Shown piece by piece: positions 16,617-24,593 of a DNA stretch of 64,000 nt. The notes beneath the pieces were generated by a model. The model ran no database searches. It saw only the letters and a list, made by a program, of their open reading frames with translations, and was not told the origin of the DNA. Position numbers and translations under genes: made by a program. The stretch spans positions 186,001 through 250,000 of the forward strand of contig NZ_WMIG01000001.1 in the NCBI RefSeq assembly GCF_009711205.1, written 5' to 3'. Each line of letters begins with the position of its first letter. Within the stretch, counting starts at the first letter, position 1. Origin of the DNA: Paracoccus litorisediminis. Its GTDB lineage: Bacteria; Pseudomonadota; Alphaproteobacteria; Rhodobacterales; Rhodobacteraceae.

Positions 16617-17327
16617 CTAGCCTTTCTTAGGTGCCCATTTTCCCATCTCAATTTTATCAAGCTCGGCCCGGAAGCGCATGTTCAAACTCGGCGAAATAAG
16701 CGCCTTTCCATGAGTCCCGATGAGCGGCAGCGCTTTTTCCGCAGCAAATTCATTTACGGCACGCGTCACCCCCGCCCATCCGCCGTAATCGTCAAACACG
16801 ACCACACCGTCCTCGGATAAAAGTGGCCAGAAGGCATCAATGTCTGATCGCACCTCAAGATATCCGTGACCGGCATCAATATGGATCAGGTCCGCTTTCA
16901 CGTCCATTTTGCGAAGCATTTGCGCTGCGGCAAGTGATGAAACTGGAAGGGGAACAACGATATCCTGATGTTTGCGATCTATGACATTGAACAAGAACTG
17001 CTCGTAGAGCCTTGGCCAGCCAGCCTTTCGATTCATGTCCGGACGAAATCTGGTCTGGAAATGCTCTTGGGCACCAAGCCAAGTATCGATGCAGATTATC
17101 GGCGTAGAAAGGTGAAGTTCCTTGAGCTTATCGGCCATTGCCAATGCCGAACGCCCTTTCCAGACACCGACCTCTATGATCAGGCGCGGGCGAAGCTCTT
17201 GTATAACCTTCAGAAGAAATTGATGCCCACCCCAGCCTTGAAGGTCCTGCTCAAAACCCGAGCCGTCGAATGACGTGTAAATATTCTCGCCGTAAATGCT
17301 GTCGATTAACTGTGCTGCTTCCACCAC
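16617..17327 (-). CDS. Class I SAM-dependent methyltransferase (Methyltransf_24/CmcI-like), probably acquired
   Basis: 236 residues from GTG, with GTGAGG a few bases upstream. The SAM-binding motif I is I-I-E-V-G-V-W-K-G-R-S-A-L (about 50-62), then an acidic strand end (ICIDTWLGAQEHF), L-I-H-I-D-A-G-H-G-Y (about 158) and V-V-F-D-D-Y-G-G-W. The H-I-D-A-x-H and F-D-D-Y residues are typical of small-molecule or sugar O-methyltransferases of the CmcI/MycE/TylF type. Base composition and codon use are clearly less GC-rich than the neighbours (many AAA, TTT, CTT and ATA-type codons), suggesting horizontal transfer. It stands alone on its strand; its substrate could be a surface sugar or a natural product. 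Confidence 0.8.
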   Translation of the reverse strand: MVEAAQLIDSIYGENIYTSFDGSGFEQDLQGWGGHQFLLKVIQELRPRLIIEVGVWKGRSALAMADKLKELHLSTPIICIDTWLGAQEHFQTRFRPDMNRKAGWPRLYEQFLFNVIDRKHQDIVVPLPVSSLAAAQMLRKMDVKADLIHIDAGHGYLEVRSDIDAFWPLLSEDGVVVFDDYGGWAGVTRAVNEFAAEKALPLIGTHGKALISPSLNMRFRAELDKIEMGKWAPKKG

Positions 17328-17487
17328 AACCTCACACCGTTACGAGATTCAAACTCAAGCTAGGTGAAAGACAATGGGCGGGGAAGCTGATTTGCTGCGA
17401 TGAGGGAAAGCGCGAACTTCGGCGTCGATGAAGGCCAGATGCGACTGACGAAGGTCCAGTCGGGGCTCATTCAGTTCGCCGTTGCGG
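17328..17487. other. Intergenic stretch, possible remnant or dispersed repeat
   Basis: 160 bases between two minus-strand genes. The part at about 17385-17485 is codon-like on the minus strand (an open reading of about 28 codons) but has no start or stop context of a gene. It could be a fragment left by an insertion/deletion event that brought in the adjacent methyltransferase gene, or a dispersed intergenic repeat. Confidence 0.3.
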
Positions 17488-17985
17488 TTAAAACTTCATC
17501 CCCACCTCAAACCGCGCCTCTTCGGACCCGATCCCGAAGCTGGCTGCCCCGAAGGAAAACCCGATCAGCGCGCCCGTCCAGACCTGTTCGGGTGTGTGCT
17601 CTCCGGCATGGACCCGGCTCCAGCCCGTCAGGCCAGCCGCGCCATAGGCCACGGCACCAGCCGCCGCCTCATCCTCAAAGCATTTCCCGGCCAGATCCGA
17701 GGCCCCGAAAAAAGCCGCCGCCGTATGGCCTGACGGAAAGCCCTTACCCTCGCCCGAGGGGCGCAGCGAGATCGGCGATCCGTCGAAATACTCCTTCATC
17801 CCCCAGACCAAAGCCGTCTGCAAAATGCCCCGGACGGCGAAATCCTCCAGCCGATCCTGATCCGCCGCGCAGACCGCCGCCGCCAAGGGCAGCCCGTATT
17901 TCATCGCCGTGCCGAATTGCTCGAACGGGTCCGCTGCCGCAGGTGCAGCCATCCCAAGGGCGCAAACCGCCGCCATTGTCTTCAT
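17488..17985 (-). CDS. Secreted PAP2-superfamily (acid phosphatase-like) protein
   Basis: 165 residues. Residues 1-18 are a signal peptide (MKTMAAVCALGMAAPAAA). The PAP2 core shows L-R-P-S-G-E-G-K-G-F-P-S-G-H-T-A-A (motif 1 arginine and motif 2 P-S-G-H) and S-R-V-H-A-G-E-H-T-P-E-Q (motif 3). In motif 3 the usual aspartate after the nucleophilic histidine is glutamine, and the first-motif lysine is further from R-P than normal, so activity may be altered. Likely a periplasmic lipid- or isoprenoid-phosphate phosphatase, or an inactive relative. Confidence 0.75.
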   Translation of the reverse strand: MKTMAAVCALGMAAPAAADPFEQFGTAMKYGLPLAAAVCAADQDRLEDFAVRGILQTALVWGMKEYFDGSPISLRPSGEGKGFPSGHTAAAFFGASDLAGKCFEDEAAAGAVAYGAAGLTGWSRVHAGEHTPEQVWTGALIGFSFGAASFGIGSEEARFEVGMKF

Positions 17986-18127
17986 GCCATCCCCCCGAAA
18001 TCCTGCCCAACCCGTTTACAGCCGGTCGACACGCGCTGCACAGATATCGCTGCAAAAACTCAGTAAATGCTGACCGAAACGCATCAGCCCGACGCGCTGC
18101 TCAAAGCACCGCGCGGGGTTGTTCCCG

Positions 18128-18790
18128 TCAGTCGCCCAGACGGATCACCCGGTCCATGCGTGCCGCCAGATCCATGTTATGGGTGGCGATCAGCGCCGAC
18201 AGCCCGGTATCGCGCACCAGCGTCATCAGCACGTCGAACACCTTGTCCGAGGTCGCCGGATCAAGGTTCCCGGTCGGCTCATCCGCCAGCAGAAGCGAGG
18301 GCGCATTGGCCAGCGCGCGGCAGAACGCCACCCGCTGCTGCTCGCCGCCCGACATCTGTGCCGGACGGTGGTCGGCGCGATGGCTTAAGCCTACGCGCCC
18401 CAGCAGATCACGCGCACGCGCCTGAGCGGCGCTTGATGAAACGCCATTAGCCAATTGAGGTAGAACGATATTTTCTGCTGCAGAGAATTCAGGCAACAGA
18501 TGGTGGAACTGATAGACAAAACCCAGATCCTGACGCCGCGCTTCGGTCCGGGTGCGGTCGGGCTGACCGCTCATGTCGCGCCCGTTCAGGATCACACGGC
18601 CCGTATCGGCGGTATCCAAGAGCCCCGCAATATGCAGCAGCGTCGATTTCCCGGCCCCAGAAGGCGCGACCAGTGCCACGACCTCGCCGCGTCCGACCGA
18701 CAGCGACAGGTTCTGCAAGACCGACACGGGCGCGGGTCCGCCCTTGCCATAGGTCTTTGAAATCGCGTCAAGAACCAGAACATCACTCAT
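18128..18790 (-). CDS. lolD: Lipoprotein-releasing system ATP-binding protein LolD
   Basis: 220 residues. Walker A is A-P-S-G-A-G-K-S-T near 42-50, the signature is M-S-G-G-E-Q-Q-R-V, and Walker B is L-L-L-A-D-E-P-T-G-N-L-D. It powers LolC/E, which extracts mature lipoproteins from the inner membrane and hands them to LolA. The start overlaps the end of the permease gene by eight bases, so the two are coupled. Confidence 0.93.
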   Translation of the reverse strand: MSDVLVLDAISKTYGKGGPAPVSVLQNLSLSVGRGEVVALVAPSGAGKSTLLHIAGLLDTADTGRVILNGRDMSGQPDRTRTEARRQDLGFVYQFHHLLPEFSAAENIVLPQLANGVSSSAAQARARDLLGRVGLSHRADHRPAQMSGGEQQRVAFCRALANAPSLLLADEPTGNLDPATSDKVFDVLMTLVRDTGLSALIATHNMDLAARMDRVIRLGD

Positions 18791-20084
18791 AACGCAGCGC
18801 CTCGACAGGGTTCATGCGGGCCGCCCGGCGCGCGGGGAAGATGGTGACGATAAAGGACAGAGCCAGCGACAGGATCACCGCCTTGGCAATGTCCTCACCT
18901 CGCAGTTTCGCGGGCAGTTCGTAGATGCCGCGCACCGCCGGGTCCCATGCCCCTCCGCCCGAGAACCAGTTCACCGCGCTCATGATGTGATCGACGTTCA
19001 GCGCAAAGATCACCCCCAGCACGACCCCGGCAATGGTTCCGATTACGCCCGTAAACGCCCCGCACAAAAAGAAAATCCGCAGGATCGAACCCTCGGTCAG
19101 CCCCATCGTGCGCAGGATGCCGATGTCGCGCCCCTTGTTCTTGACCAGCATGATCAGCCCCGAAGTGATGTTCATCGAGGCGATCAGCACGAGGATCGAA
19201 AGGATGATGAACATCACGTCATCTTCGATATCCAGCGCCTTGAGGAACGAGCCCGAGGCATCGCGCCAGGTCCAGACCTGCGCCCGCTCGCCTGCAGCCT
19301 CGATCAGTTTCATCGTCCAGTCATCGACCTTTTCGGGGTCGGTGACAAAGACCTCGATCTCATCGGCGACGCCCTCGCGGTTGAAGTAACTTTGCGCCTC
19401 GGGCATCGGCATGTAGATGCGCGTGCGGTCGATATCGTAGCGGCCAGCGGTGAAAACATAGGTGATTTCATAGCTTTCGACGCGCGGCGCCGTGCCGATG
19501 GCGGTCTGCGCTCCATCAGGCGAAATCAGCCGCACCCGATCGCCCAGTCCCACACCCAGCTCTCGCGCAAGGCCCGAGCCGATGGCGATGCCCTTGCCGA
19601 AATCGTCGATATTGCCCATGCCGGTTTCCGGATCGGCAACGCGCGGGATCGCCTTCAGCGCCTCCAGCGTCAGGCCGTAGACCTCGGCCACGTTATTGGC
19701 GTCGTTCTGGCTGGCCATGACCTGACCGCGCACGACCGGAGTGGCGCGCGTCACGCCGGGGATCGCGGCAATCTTCGCGCTTAGCGCGTCGTAATCCTCG
19801 ATCCGGCCGGGGGTGATGTAGGTTTCCTCGGTCAGTTCGTTGTAGAACGAACTGGGGCTATAGAAGACCGTGCTATGGGCGTTGGCCCCCAGGATCGTGT
19901 CGACGAACTCGGCCCTGAATCCCGCACGCACGGCCAGCGTCGCGATCAGCGCCATGACGCCCAGCGTGATCCCGATCAGGCTGATCCAGGTCATCACGCT
20001 CACGCCGCCCTCAGCCCGCCTTGCGCGCAGATAGCGCCAGGCGATCATGAATTCAAAGCGCGAGAACGGAGCCGGGCTGGCCAT
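18783..20084 (-). CDS. lolC: Lipoprotein-releasing system permease (LolC/LolE type)
   Basis: 433 residues. A transmembrane helix lies near residues 28-50 (SVMTWISLIGITLGVMALI). A large periplasmic MacB-like domain (about 50-280) follows, then three C-terminal helices of the FtsX fold (IILSILVLIASMNITSGLIM; FFLCGAFTGVIGTIAGVVL; AVILSLALSFIVTIFPA) ending P-V-E-A-L-R-Y-E, the standard FtsX-family end. Alphaproteobacteria usually have a single LolF-type protein in place of separate LolC and LolE, so this protein probably forms a homodimer. Confidence 0.92.
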   Translation of the reverse strand: MASPAPFSRFEFMIAWRYLRARRAEGGVSVMTWISLIGITLGVMALIATLAVRAGFRAEFVDTILGANAHSTVFYSPSSFYNELTEETYITPGRIEDYDALSAKIAAIPGVTRATPVVRGQVMASQNDANNVAEVYGLTLEALKAIPRVADPETGMGNIDDFGKGIAIGSGLARELGVGLGDRVRLISPDGAQTAIGTAPRVESYEITYVFTAGRYDIDRTRIYMPMPEAQSYFNREGVADEIEVFVTDPEKVDDWTMKLIEAAGERAQVWTWRDASGSFLKALDIEDDVMFIILSILVLIASMNITSGLIMLVKNKGRDIGILRTMGLTEGSILRIFFLCGAFTGVIGTIAGVVLGVIFALNVDHIMSAVNWFSGGGAWDPAVRGIYELPAKLRGEDIAKAVILSLALSFIVTIFPARRAARMNPVEALRYE

Positions 20085-20246
20085 CGGTCACCTGTCAGTT
20101 GGGTCGCAACTGCTTGGCGCGTCAGGCCCCGATATGCAAGCCAACAACGGTGTGAAGCCCGGTGCAGATCCTGTGACACGCCCCCGGTTTCCCTGCCCGG
20201 CTTTGCCCGTTAGTCTCGCCCGAAACGATTCAGGAGTTCGCATCGC

Positions 20247-21122
20247 ATGCAGGTCGCCTTTCACTGTGGGGCTCACGGCACGGATCTTTACCGCATGGTC
20301 AAGACCCTGATGCAGAACCGCGACTGGCTGCACAGCAACGGGATCGAGCCACTGACCCCAAACCGCCACCGCGATGCCTTCAACGAGGCTCTGGGTGCGC
20401 TCAAGGGCAACGCCTCGACCCCCGAGATGGAACAGGTGCTGCTGGACGCGATCCTCGACACCGACAACCCGCGGCGGATCATCTTCAGCACCCCCGGCTT
20501 TCTGGGCAAGGCCGAGCGTGCGATCTCATCCGAAGGGCTTTATGCCGGGGCGGGGGCCAAGATGGCGGCGCTAGCCAACCTGTTCCCCAATTCCGAAGTC
20601 GAGTTCTTTCTGGCGCTGAAAAACCCGGCAACGCTGGTTCCCTTTGTCATGTCGCAAGAGGGCAGCGGCACCTATGAGCAGGTGATGGGGGCCATCCCGC
20701 CCGAGCAGCTTCGCTGGGCGCCGGCCATCCGCCGCATCCTCAAGTCCATTCCCGGTTGCCGGCTGGTGCTGTGGTGCCACGAGGATACCTCGCTGATCTG
20801 GCCCGAGGTGGTCCGCCGCGTCGCCACCATGCCCAGCGACGTGCCGCTGAAGGCCGGGCTGCAGATGCTGGCCGATATCCTGCGCCCCGAAGGGCTGGAC
20901 ATGGTGCGCGAGGAAATGGGCAAACAGGAGCGCCTGACGATTGAGACCCGGCGCTCGATCTTTTCGGCGGCGCTTCAGCGCCACGCCCTGCCCGACCAGA
21001 TCGAGATCGAGGTGAATCTGCCGGGCTGGGATCAGGATCTGATCGACCATATCAGCGATCTTTACGACGAGGACGTGGCCGAGATCGCAACCATGCCCGG
21101 CGTCGAATTCATCACGCCCTAA
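20247..21122 (+). CDS. Protein of unknown function; possible degenerate sulfotransferase-like fold
   Basis: 291 residues, ATG preceded by CAGGAG. No signal peptide or membrane helix. The N-terminus (MQVAFHCGAHGTDLYRMVKT) has the beta-strand, turn and helix pattern of the sulfotransferase N-terminus (hIG-x-x-K-T-G-T), but lacks the PAPS-binding lysine. A second segment, I-I-F-S-T-P-G-F-L-G-K-A, and V-E-F-F-L-A-L-K-N-P-A-T-L resemble the 3'-phosphate-binding strand (R-N-P). This is an inference from pattern only. Conserved hypothetical in my recollection of related genomes. It stands alone between lolC and the gapR gene, with its own terminator. Confidence 0.6.
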   Translation: MQVAFHCGAHGTDLYRMVKTLMQNRDWLHSNGIEPLTPNRHRDAFNEALGALKGNASTPEMEQVLLDAILDTDNPRRIIFSTPGFLGKAERAISSEGLYAGAGAKMAALANLFPNSEVEFFLALKNPATLVPFVMSQEGSGTYEQVMGAIPPEQLRWAPAIRRILKSIPGCRLVLWCHEDTSLIWPEVVRRVATMPSDVPLKAGLQMLADILRPEGLDMVREEMGKQERLTIETRRSIFSAALQRHALPDQIEIEVNLPGWDQDLIDHISDLYDEDVAEIATMPGVEFITP

Positions 21123-21124
21123 GC

Positions 21125-21150
21125 AAAAGGGGCCTCGCGGCCCCCTTTTT
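21125..21150. terminator. Bidirectional terminator between the unknown gene and gapR
   Basis: AAAAGGGGCC-TCGC-GGCCCCCTTTTT: 10-bp stem with one bulge and T/A tracts on both sides, between convergent genes. Confidence 0.85.
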
Positions 21151-21401
21151 CAGATCATGCCCAAGGCGGCCTTGTACATTTCAAGGATCGCCTCTTCCTC
21201 GGCGATGTCGTCCTGATCGCGCTTGCGCAGCGCGATGACCTTTTTCATCACCTTGGTGTCATAGCCGCGGGCCTTGGCTTCGGCCATCAACTCTTTCTGG
21301 CGCTCGGCCACGTCCTTCTTTTCCGCCTCCAGTTGCTCGAATTGCTCGATGAACTGGCGCAGCTCGCCGGCTGCGACGCCATAGGCGTTGTCGTCACTCA
21401 T
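21150..21401 (-). CDS. gapR: GapR-family nucleoid-associated protein (DUF2312)
   Basis: 83 residues, almost wholly helical (LRQFIEQFEQLEAEKKDVAE, then a basic helix G-Y-D-T-K-V-M-K-K-V-I-A-L-R-K-R-D). The Caulobacter member GapR is a tetramer that clamps overtwisted, AT-rich DNA and supports topoisomerase action. The start at 21401 (MSDDNAYGV) is where conservation begins and has GGAGCGG upstream; the frame is open further but without family sequence. Confidence 0.92.
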   Translation of the reverse strand: MSDDNAYGVAAGELRQFIEQFEQLEAEKKDVAERQKELMAEAKARGYDTKVMKKVIALRKRDQDDIAEEEAILEMYKAALGMI

Positions 21402-21473
21402 GGTCCGCTCCTTTGTCGTCGGAAGCGGTCTAGGCGGTCTTGCGGGCTTGTGCAATCGCCGGTAGTCCCCCTT

Positions 21474-21482
21474 GGGTATTTG
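21474..21482 (+). repeat. GGGTATTTG motif, copy 1
   Basis: Copy of the dispersed intergenic motif discussed in the findings; it sits 30 bases upstream of the small membrane-protein start, flanked by CCCCCTT and GCGGGC. Confidence 0.5.
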
Positions 21483-21511
21483 GCGGGCTGCACATTGGAC
21501 GGAGAGCGGGA

Positions 21512-21739
21512 ATGACGATCTGGGACGGGCTGATCTGGGGTGGCACGGCGCTGACGGTGCTGGGCCTTGCGGCGCTGTGCTGGTGCATCGTGACCGCCGC
21601 GCGGGCCAAGGCACGCACCATCGACGACGAACAGATGCGTCAGGTCATGCGCCGCGTCGTCACCGTCAACATGGCGGCGCTGGCGGCATCGGTCTTTGGG
21701 CTGATGTTCGTGATCCTTGGCATCATGCTGGGCAAGTGA
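21512..21739 (+). CDS. Small two-helix membrane protein, unknown function
   Basis: 75 residues from an ATG with GGAGAGCGGG upstream. Two hydrophobic helices (about 5-28 and 48-72) are joined by a charged loop ([20 protein letters not shown]). It ends one base before the dtd start, implying cotranscription with dtd. I do not recognise a named family; conserved small proteins sit at this position in related genomes as far as I recall. Confidence 0.75.
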   Translation: MTIWDGLIWGGTALTVLGLAALCWCIVTAARAKARTIDDEQMRQVMRRVVTVNMAALAASVFGLMFVILGIMLGK

Positions 21740-21740
21740 C

Positions 21741-22190
21741 ATGCGCGCCCTGATCCAGCGCGTCTCGGAAGCCGAGGTCAAGGTCGCGGGAGACAGCATC
21801 GGACGCATCGGGCCGGGCCTGCTGGTGCTGGTCTGCGCCATGCAGGGCGATCCCGATGACGCCCCCGAAAAGCTGGCCGCGCGGGTGGCCAAGCTGCGCA
21901 TCTTCCGCGATGAGGCCGACAAGATGAACCGCTCGGTCACCGATATCGGCGGATCGGTTCTGGTGGTCAGCCAGTTCACTCTGGCCGCCGATACCCGCAC
22001 CGGCAACCGCCCCGGATTTTCCTCGGCCGAGGCTCCTGCCCGCGGCGAGGCGCTGTATCTGCGCTTTGCCGAATCCCTGCGCTCGCTGGGTCTGCCGGTC
22101 GAAACCGGCAGCTTTGGCGCGGATATGAAAGTGTCGCTGGTCAATGACGGCCCGGTGACCATCTGGATGGATTCCGCCGACCGAGCTTGA
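21741..22190 (+). CDS. dtd: D-aminoacyl-tRNA deacylase
   Basis: 149 residues, usual length. Starts [11 protein letters not shown] and contains the catalytic S-Q-F-T-L (about 78-82) and the cross-subunit G-x-P-like segment near the end ([11 protein letters not shown]). It removes D-amino acids, and glycine mischarged on tRNA-Ala, and so acts in translation proofreading. The stop overlaps an open frame leading to the helicase gene, but the helicase starts later. Confidence 0.95.
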   Translation: MRALIQRVSEAEVKVAGDSIGRIGPGLLVLVCAMQGDPDDAPEKLAARVAKLRIFRDEADKMNRSVTDIGGSVLVVSQFTLAADTRTGNRPGFSSAEAPARGEALYLRFAESLRSLGLPVETGSFGADMKVSLVNDGPVTIWMDSADRA

Positions 22191-22420
22191 CTTTTCGGGC
22201 GTTTTGCCCCATCTGCCACGAGTTGCCGCCGCTGCCGCGTGAGCAGCCGACGCTTTTCTGCGTCAGGTCGGCACAAGTTTTCAGTTTCCCATTCACGCGG
22301 GGAGGCTTGCGGGTTCCGTATCGCGCCCGCCCCTCGCAACCGTCGCAGGCCCCCATTGAACCGGGCATGCGGCCCCGTGCCATGCGCGCCGATACGCGGG
22401 CGTCATGGCTGAAAGACGAC

Positions 22421-23944
22421 ATGACGAACGAAAATTCGCGTCCGACCCGTTCGGGCACTCCCCGTTACAACCCTGACAAGCCGCGCAATGACGTGGGCAG
22501 CAATCCCCGCTACCACGGCGACAACAAGCCGCGCGGCGAGCAGGGTGGCAAACCCCGTTTCAATTCCGACAAACCCCGTGGCGAACAGGGCAGCAAGCCG
22601 CGTTTCAGCGACAAGCCCAACACCAACCACCGCCGCATGCGCGCCGAGCCGGAGGAGAAATTCATCCGCCGCGCCATCCCGGATATCGACACGCCGTTCA
22701 CCCGCATGGGGATCGACGCCCGCGTCGCCGTCAACCTGCCGCCGATGGGCATCGAGGCCCCCTCGCCCATTCAGGAAAAATCCATCCCCGGCATCGTCGC
22801 TGGCCGTGACCTGCTGGGTCTGGCACAGACCGGCACCGGCAAGACCGCGGCCTTTGGCCTGCCGATGCTGACGCGTCTGCTGAACATCGGTCGCAAGCCC
22901 GAGCCCAAGACCTGCCGCGCGCTGATCCTTGCGCCGACCCGCGAACTGGCCACCCAGATCGCTGAAAACATCGACTGCTACGCTGCGGGCACGGCGATCC
23001 GCCAGTTCCGCGTCGTGGGCGGTGCCTCGATCAACGTCCAGACCATGCGCATGGAGCGCGGCGTCGACGTGCTGATCGCGACCCCCGGCCGCCTGATCGA
23101 CCTGATCGAGCGTGGCGCGGTCGACCTGTCGCAGACCAAGTATCTGGTGCTGGACGAGGCCGACCAGATGCTGGACATCGGCTTCATCCACGCGCTGCGC
23201 CGCATCGCCAAGATGCTGCCGCGCGAGCGTCAGACGCTGCTGTTCTCGGCCACCATGCCGAAGCTGATGGAAGAACTGGCCGAAAGCTACCTGACCGATC
23301 CGCTGAAGGTCGCCGTGAACCCGCCGGGTCAGGCTGCCGCCAAGATCGAACAGGGCGTGCATTTCGTCAACCAAGGCGACAAGGCAACGCTGCTGGCCGA
23401 ATACCTCGCCAAGCACCGCGATGAGCTGGCGATCGTCTTTGGCCGCACCAAGCATGGTTCGGAAAAGCTGTCGAAGCTGCTGGAGAAATGGGGCTTCAAG
23501 GTCGCCGCGATCCACGGCAACAAATCGCAAGGTCAGCGTGAGCGCGCCTTGTCGGGCTTCCGCGCCGGGGAAACCAAGGTGCTGGTCGCAACCGACGTGG
23601 CCGCCCGTGGCATCGACATCCCCGAGGTCGCGCATATCTACAACTACGACCTGCCGAACGTCGCGGAAAACTACGTCCACCGCATCGGCCGCACTGCCCG
23701 CGCCGGTCGCGAAGGCCGTGCCGTCGCATTCTGCTCGCCCGCCGAGATGGGCGAACTGCGCGCCATTGAGAAGGCGATGAAGGCGACGATTCCGGTCGTC
23801 GGCGGCGAAGTGCCCTTCGAGGCCAGCAAGATGCGCGAACGTGGCGGCCCTGCCGGTCGTCCGGGCAACACCAATGCCCAAGGCGCGCGCAAGCGTCCGG
23901 CCCGTCGCCCCTCGCGTGCACCGAAAGCGGCTCAACGCGACTGA
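22421..23944 (+). CDS. DEAD-box ATP-dependent RNA helicase with repetitive N-terminus
   Basis: 507 residues from the ATG at 22421. Motifs: A-Q-T-G-T-G-K-T (I), P-T-R-E-L-A (Ia), D-E-A-D (II), S-A-T (III), A-T-D-V-A-A-R-G-I-D (V), H-R-I-G-R-T-A-R (VI). The first 70 residues are a disordered repeat array built on the unit D-K-P-R-G-E-Q-G-x-K-P-R-F (about four degenerate copies). The C-terminal tail is short and basic. RhlE-like in core. The long leader (231 bases after the dtd stop) may hold a promoter and 5' UTR. A cold-shock or RNA-decay role is likely. Confidence 0.92.
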   Translation: MTNENSRPTRSGTPRYNPDKPRNDVGSNPRYHGDNKPRGEQGGKPRFNSDKPRGEQGSKPRFSDKPNTNHRRMRAEPEEKFIRRAIPDIDTPFTRMGIDARVAVNLPPMGIEAPSPIQEKSIPGIVAGRDLLGLAQTGTGKTAAFGLPMLTRLLNIGRKPEPKTCRALILAPTRELATQIAENIDCYAAGTAIRQFRVVGGASINVQTMRMERGVDVLIATPGRLIDLIERGAVDLSQTKYLVLDEADQMLDIGFIHALRRIAKMLPRERQTLLFSATMPKLMEELAESYLTDPLKVAVNPPGQAAAKIEQGVHFVNQGDKATLLAEYLAKHRDELAIVFGRTKHGSEKLSKLLEKWGFKVAAIHGNKSQGQRERALSGFRAGETKVLVATDVAARGIDIPEVAHIYNYDLPNVAENYVHRIGRTARAGREGRAVAFCSPAEMGELRAIEKAMKATIPVVGGEVPFEASKMRERGGPAGRPGNTNAQGARKRPARRPSRAPKAAQRD

Positions 23945-23954
23945 ACAATGCGTG

Positions 23955-23983
23955 AGCCGCCGCGTGTAGATCGCGCGGCGGCT
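23955..23983 (+). terminator. Hairpin after the DEAD-box gene
   Basis: Perfect 10-bp stem AGCCGCCGCG (23955-23964) with CGCGGCGGCT (23974-23983). The T tract is weak (TTGCG), so termination is probable rather than certain. Confidence 0.55.
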
Positions 23984-24017
23984 TGCGACCCCATTCCGGC
24001 CAAGGCTATCTGCCGCC

Positions 24018-24593
24018 ATGGCCAAGCTTTATTTCCACTATTCCACGATGAATGCCGGCAAGAGCACGCTCTTGCTGCAGGCGTCCTACAATTACCGCGA
24101 ACGCGGCATGCGGACGTTGCTGCTGACCGTGGCCTTTGACGACCGCGCAGGCGCAGGCACCATCGGCAGCCGCATCGGCATTGCCGAGCCCGCCGTCACC
24201 TTTACCCCCGAATCCGACCTGTTCGCGCTGATCGAGGATCAGGGGCGCGATTGCGCCTGCATCTTTGTCGATGAGGCGCAGTTCCTGACCGAGGCGCAAG
24301 TCTGGCAACTTGCCCGCGTGGCCGATGACCTTGGCCTGCCGGTCATGTGCTACGGGCTGCGCGTCGATTTCCGCGGAAAATTGTTCCCCGGCTCGGCGGC
24401 GCTGCTGGCCTGGGCCGATGACATGCGCGAGGTCCGCACCATCTGTCATTGCGGACGCAAGGCCACCATGGTCGTGCGTCAGGACCATCAGGGCCGCGCC
24501 CTGCGTGAGGGCGCGCAGGTGCAGGTCGGCGGAAATGAAACCTATGTCTCGCTTTGCCGCCGCCACTGGCGCGAAGCTATGGGAGAATGCTGA
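24018..24593 (+). CDS. tdk: Thymidine kinase
   Basis: 191 residues. Type II TK layout: P-loop S-T-M-N-A-G-K-S-T (about 10-18), the base D-E-A-Q-F-L, and the zinc site formed by C-H-C (near 144-146) and C-R-R-H near 183. It phosphorylates thymidine for salvage. The TGA overlaps the ATG of the next gene (TGATG), so it is coupled to an apparently unrelated cytochrome gene. Confidence 0.95.
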   Translation: MAKLYFHYSTMNAGKSTLLLQASYNYRERGMRTLLLTVAFDDRAGAGTIGSRIGIAEPAVTFTPESDLFALIEDQGRDCACIFVDEAQFLTEAQVWQLARVADDLGLPVMCYGLRVDFRGKLFPGSAALLAWADDMREVRTICHCGRKATMVVRQDHQGRALREGAQVQVGGNETYVSLCRRHWREAMGEC

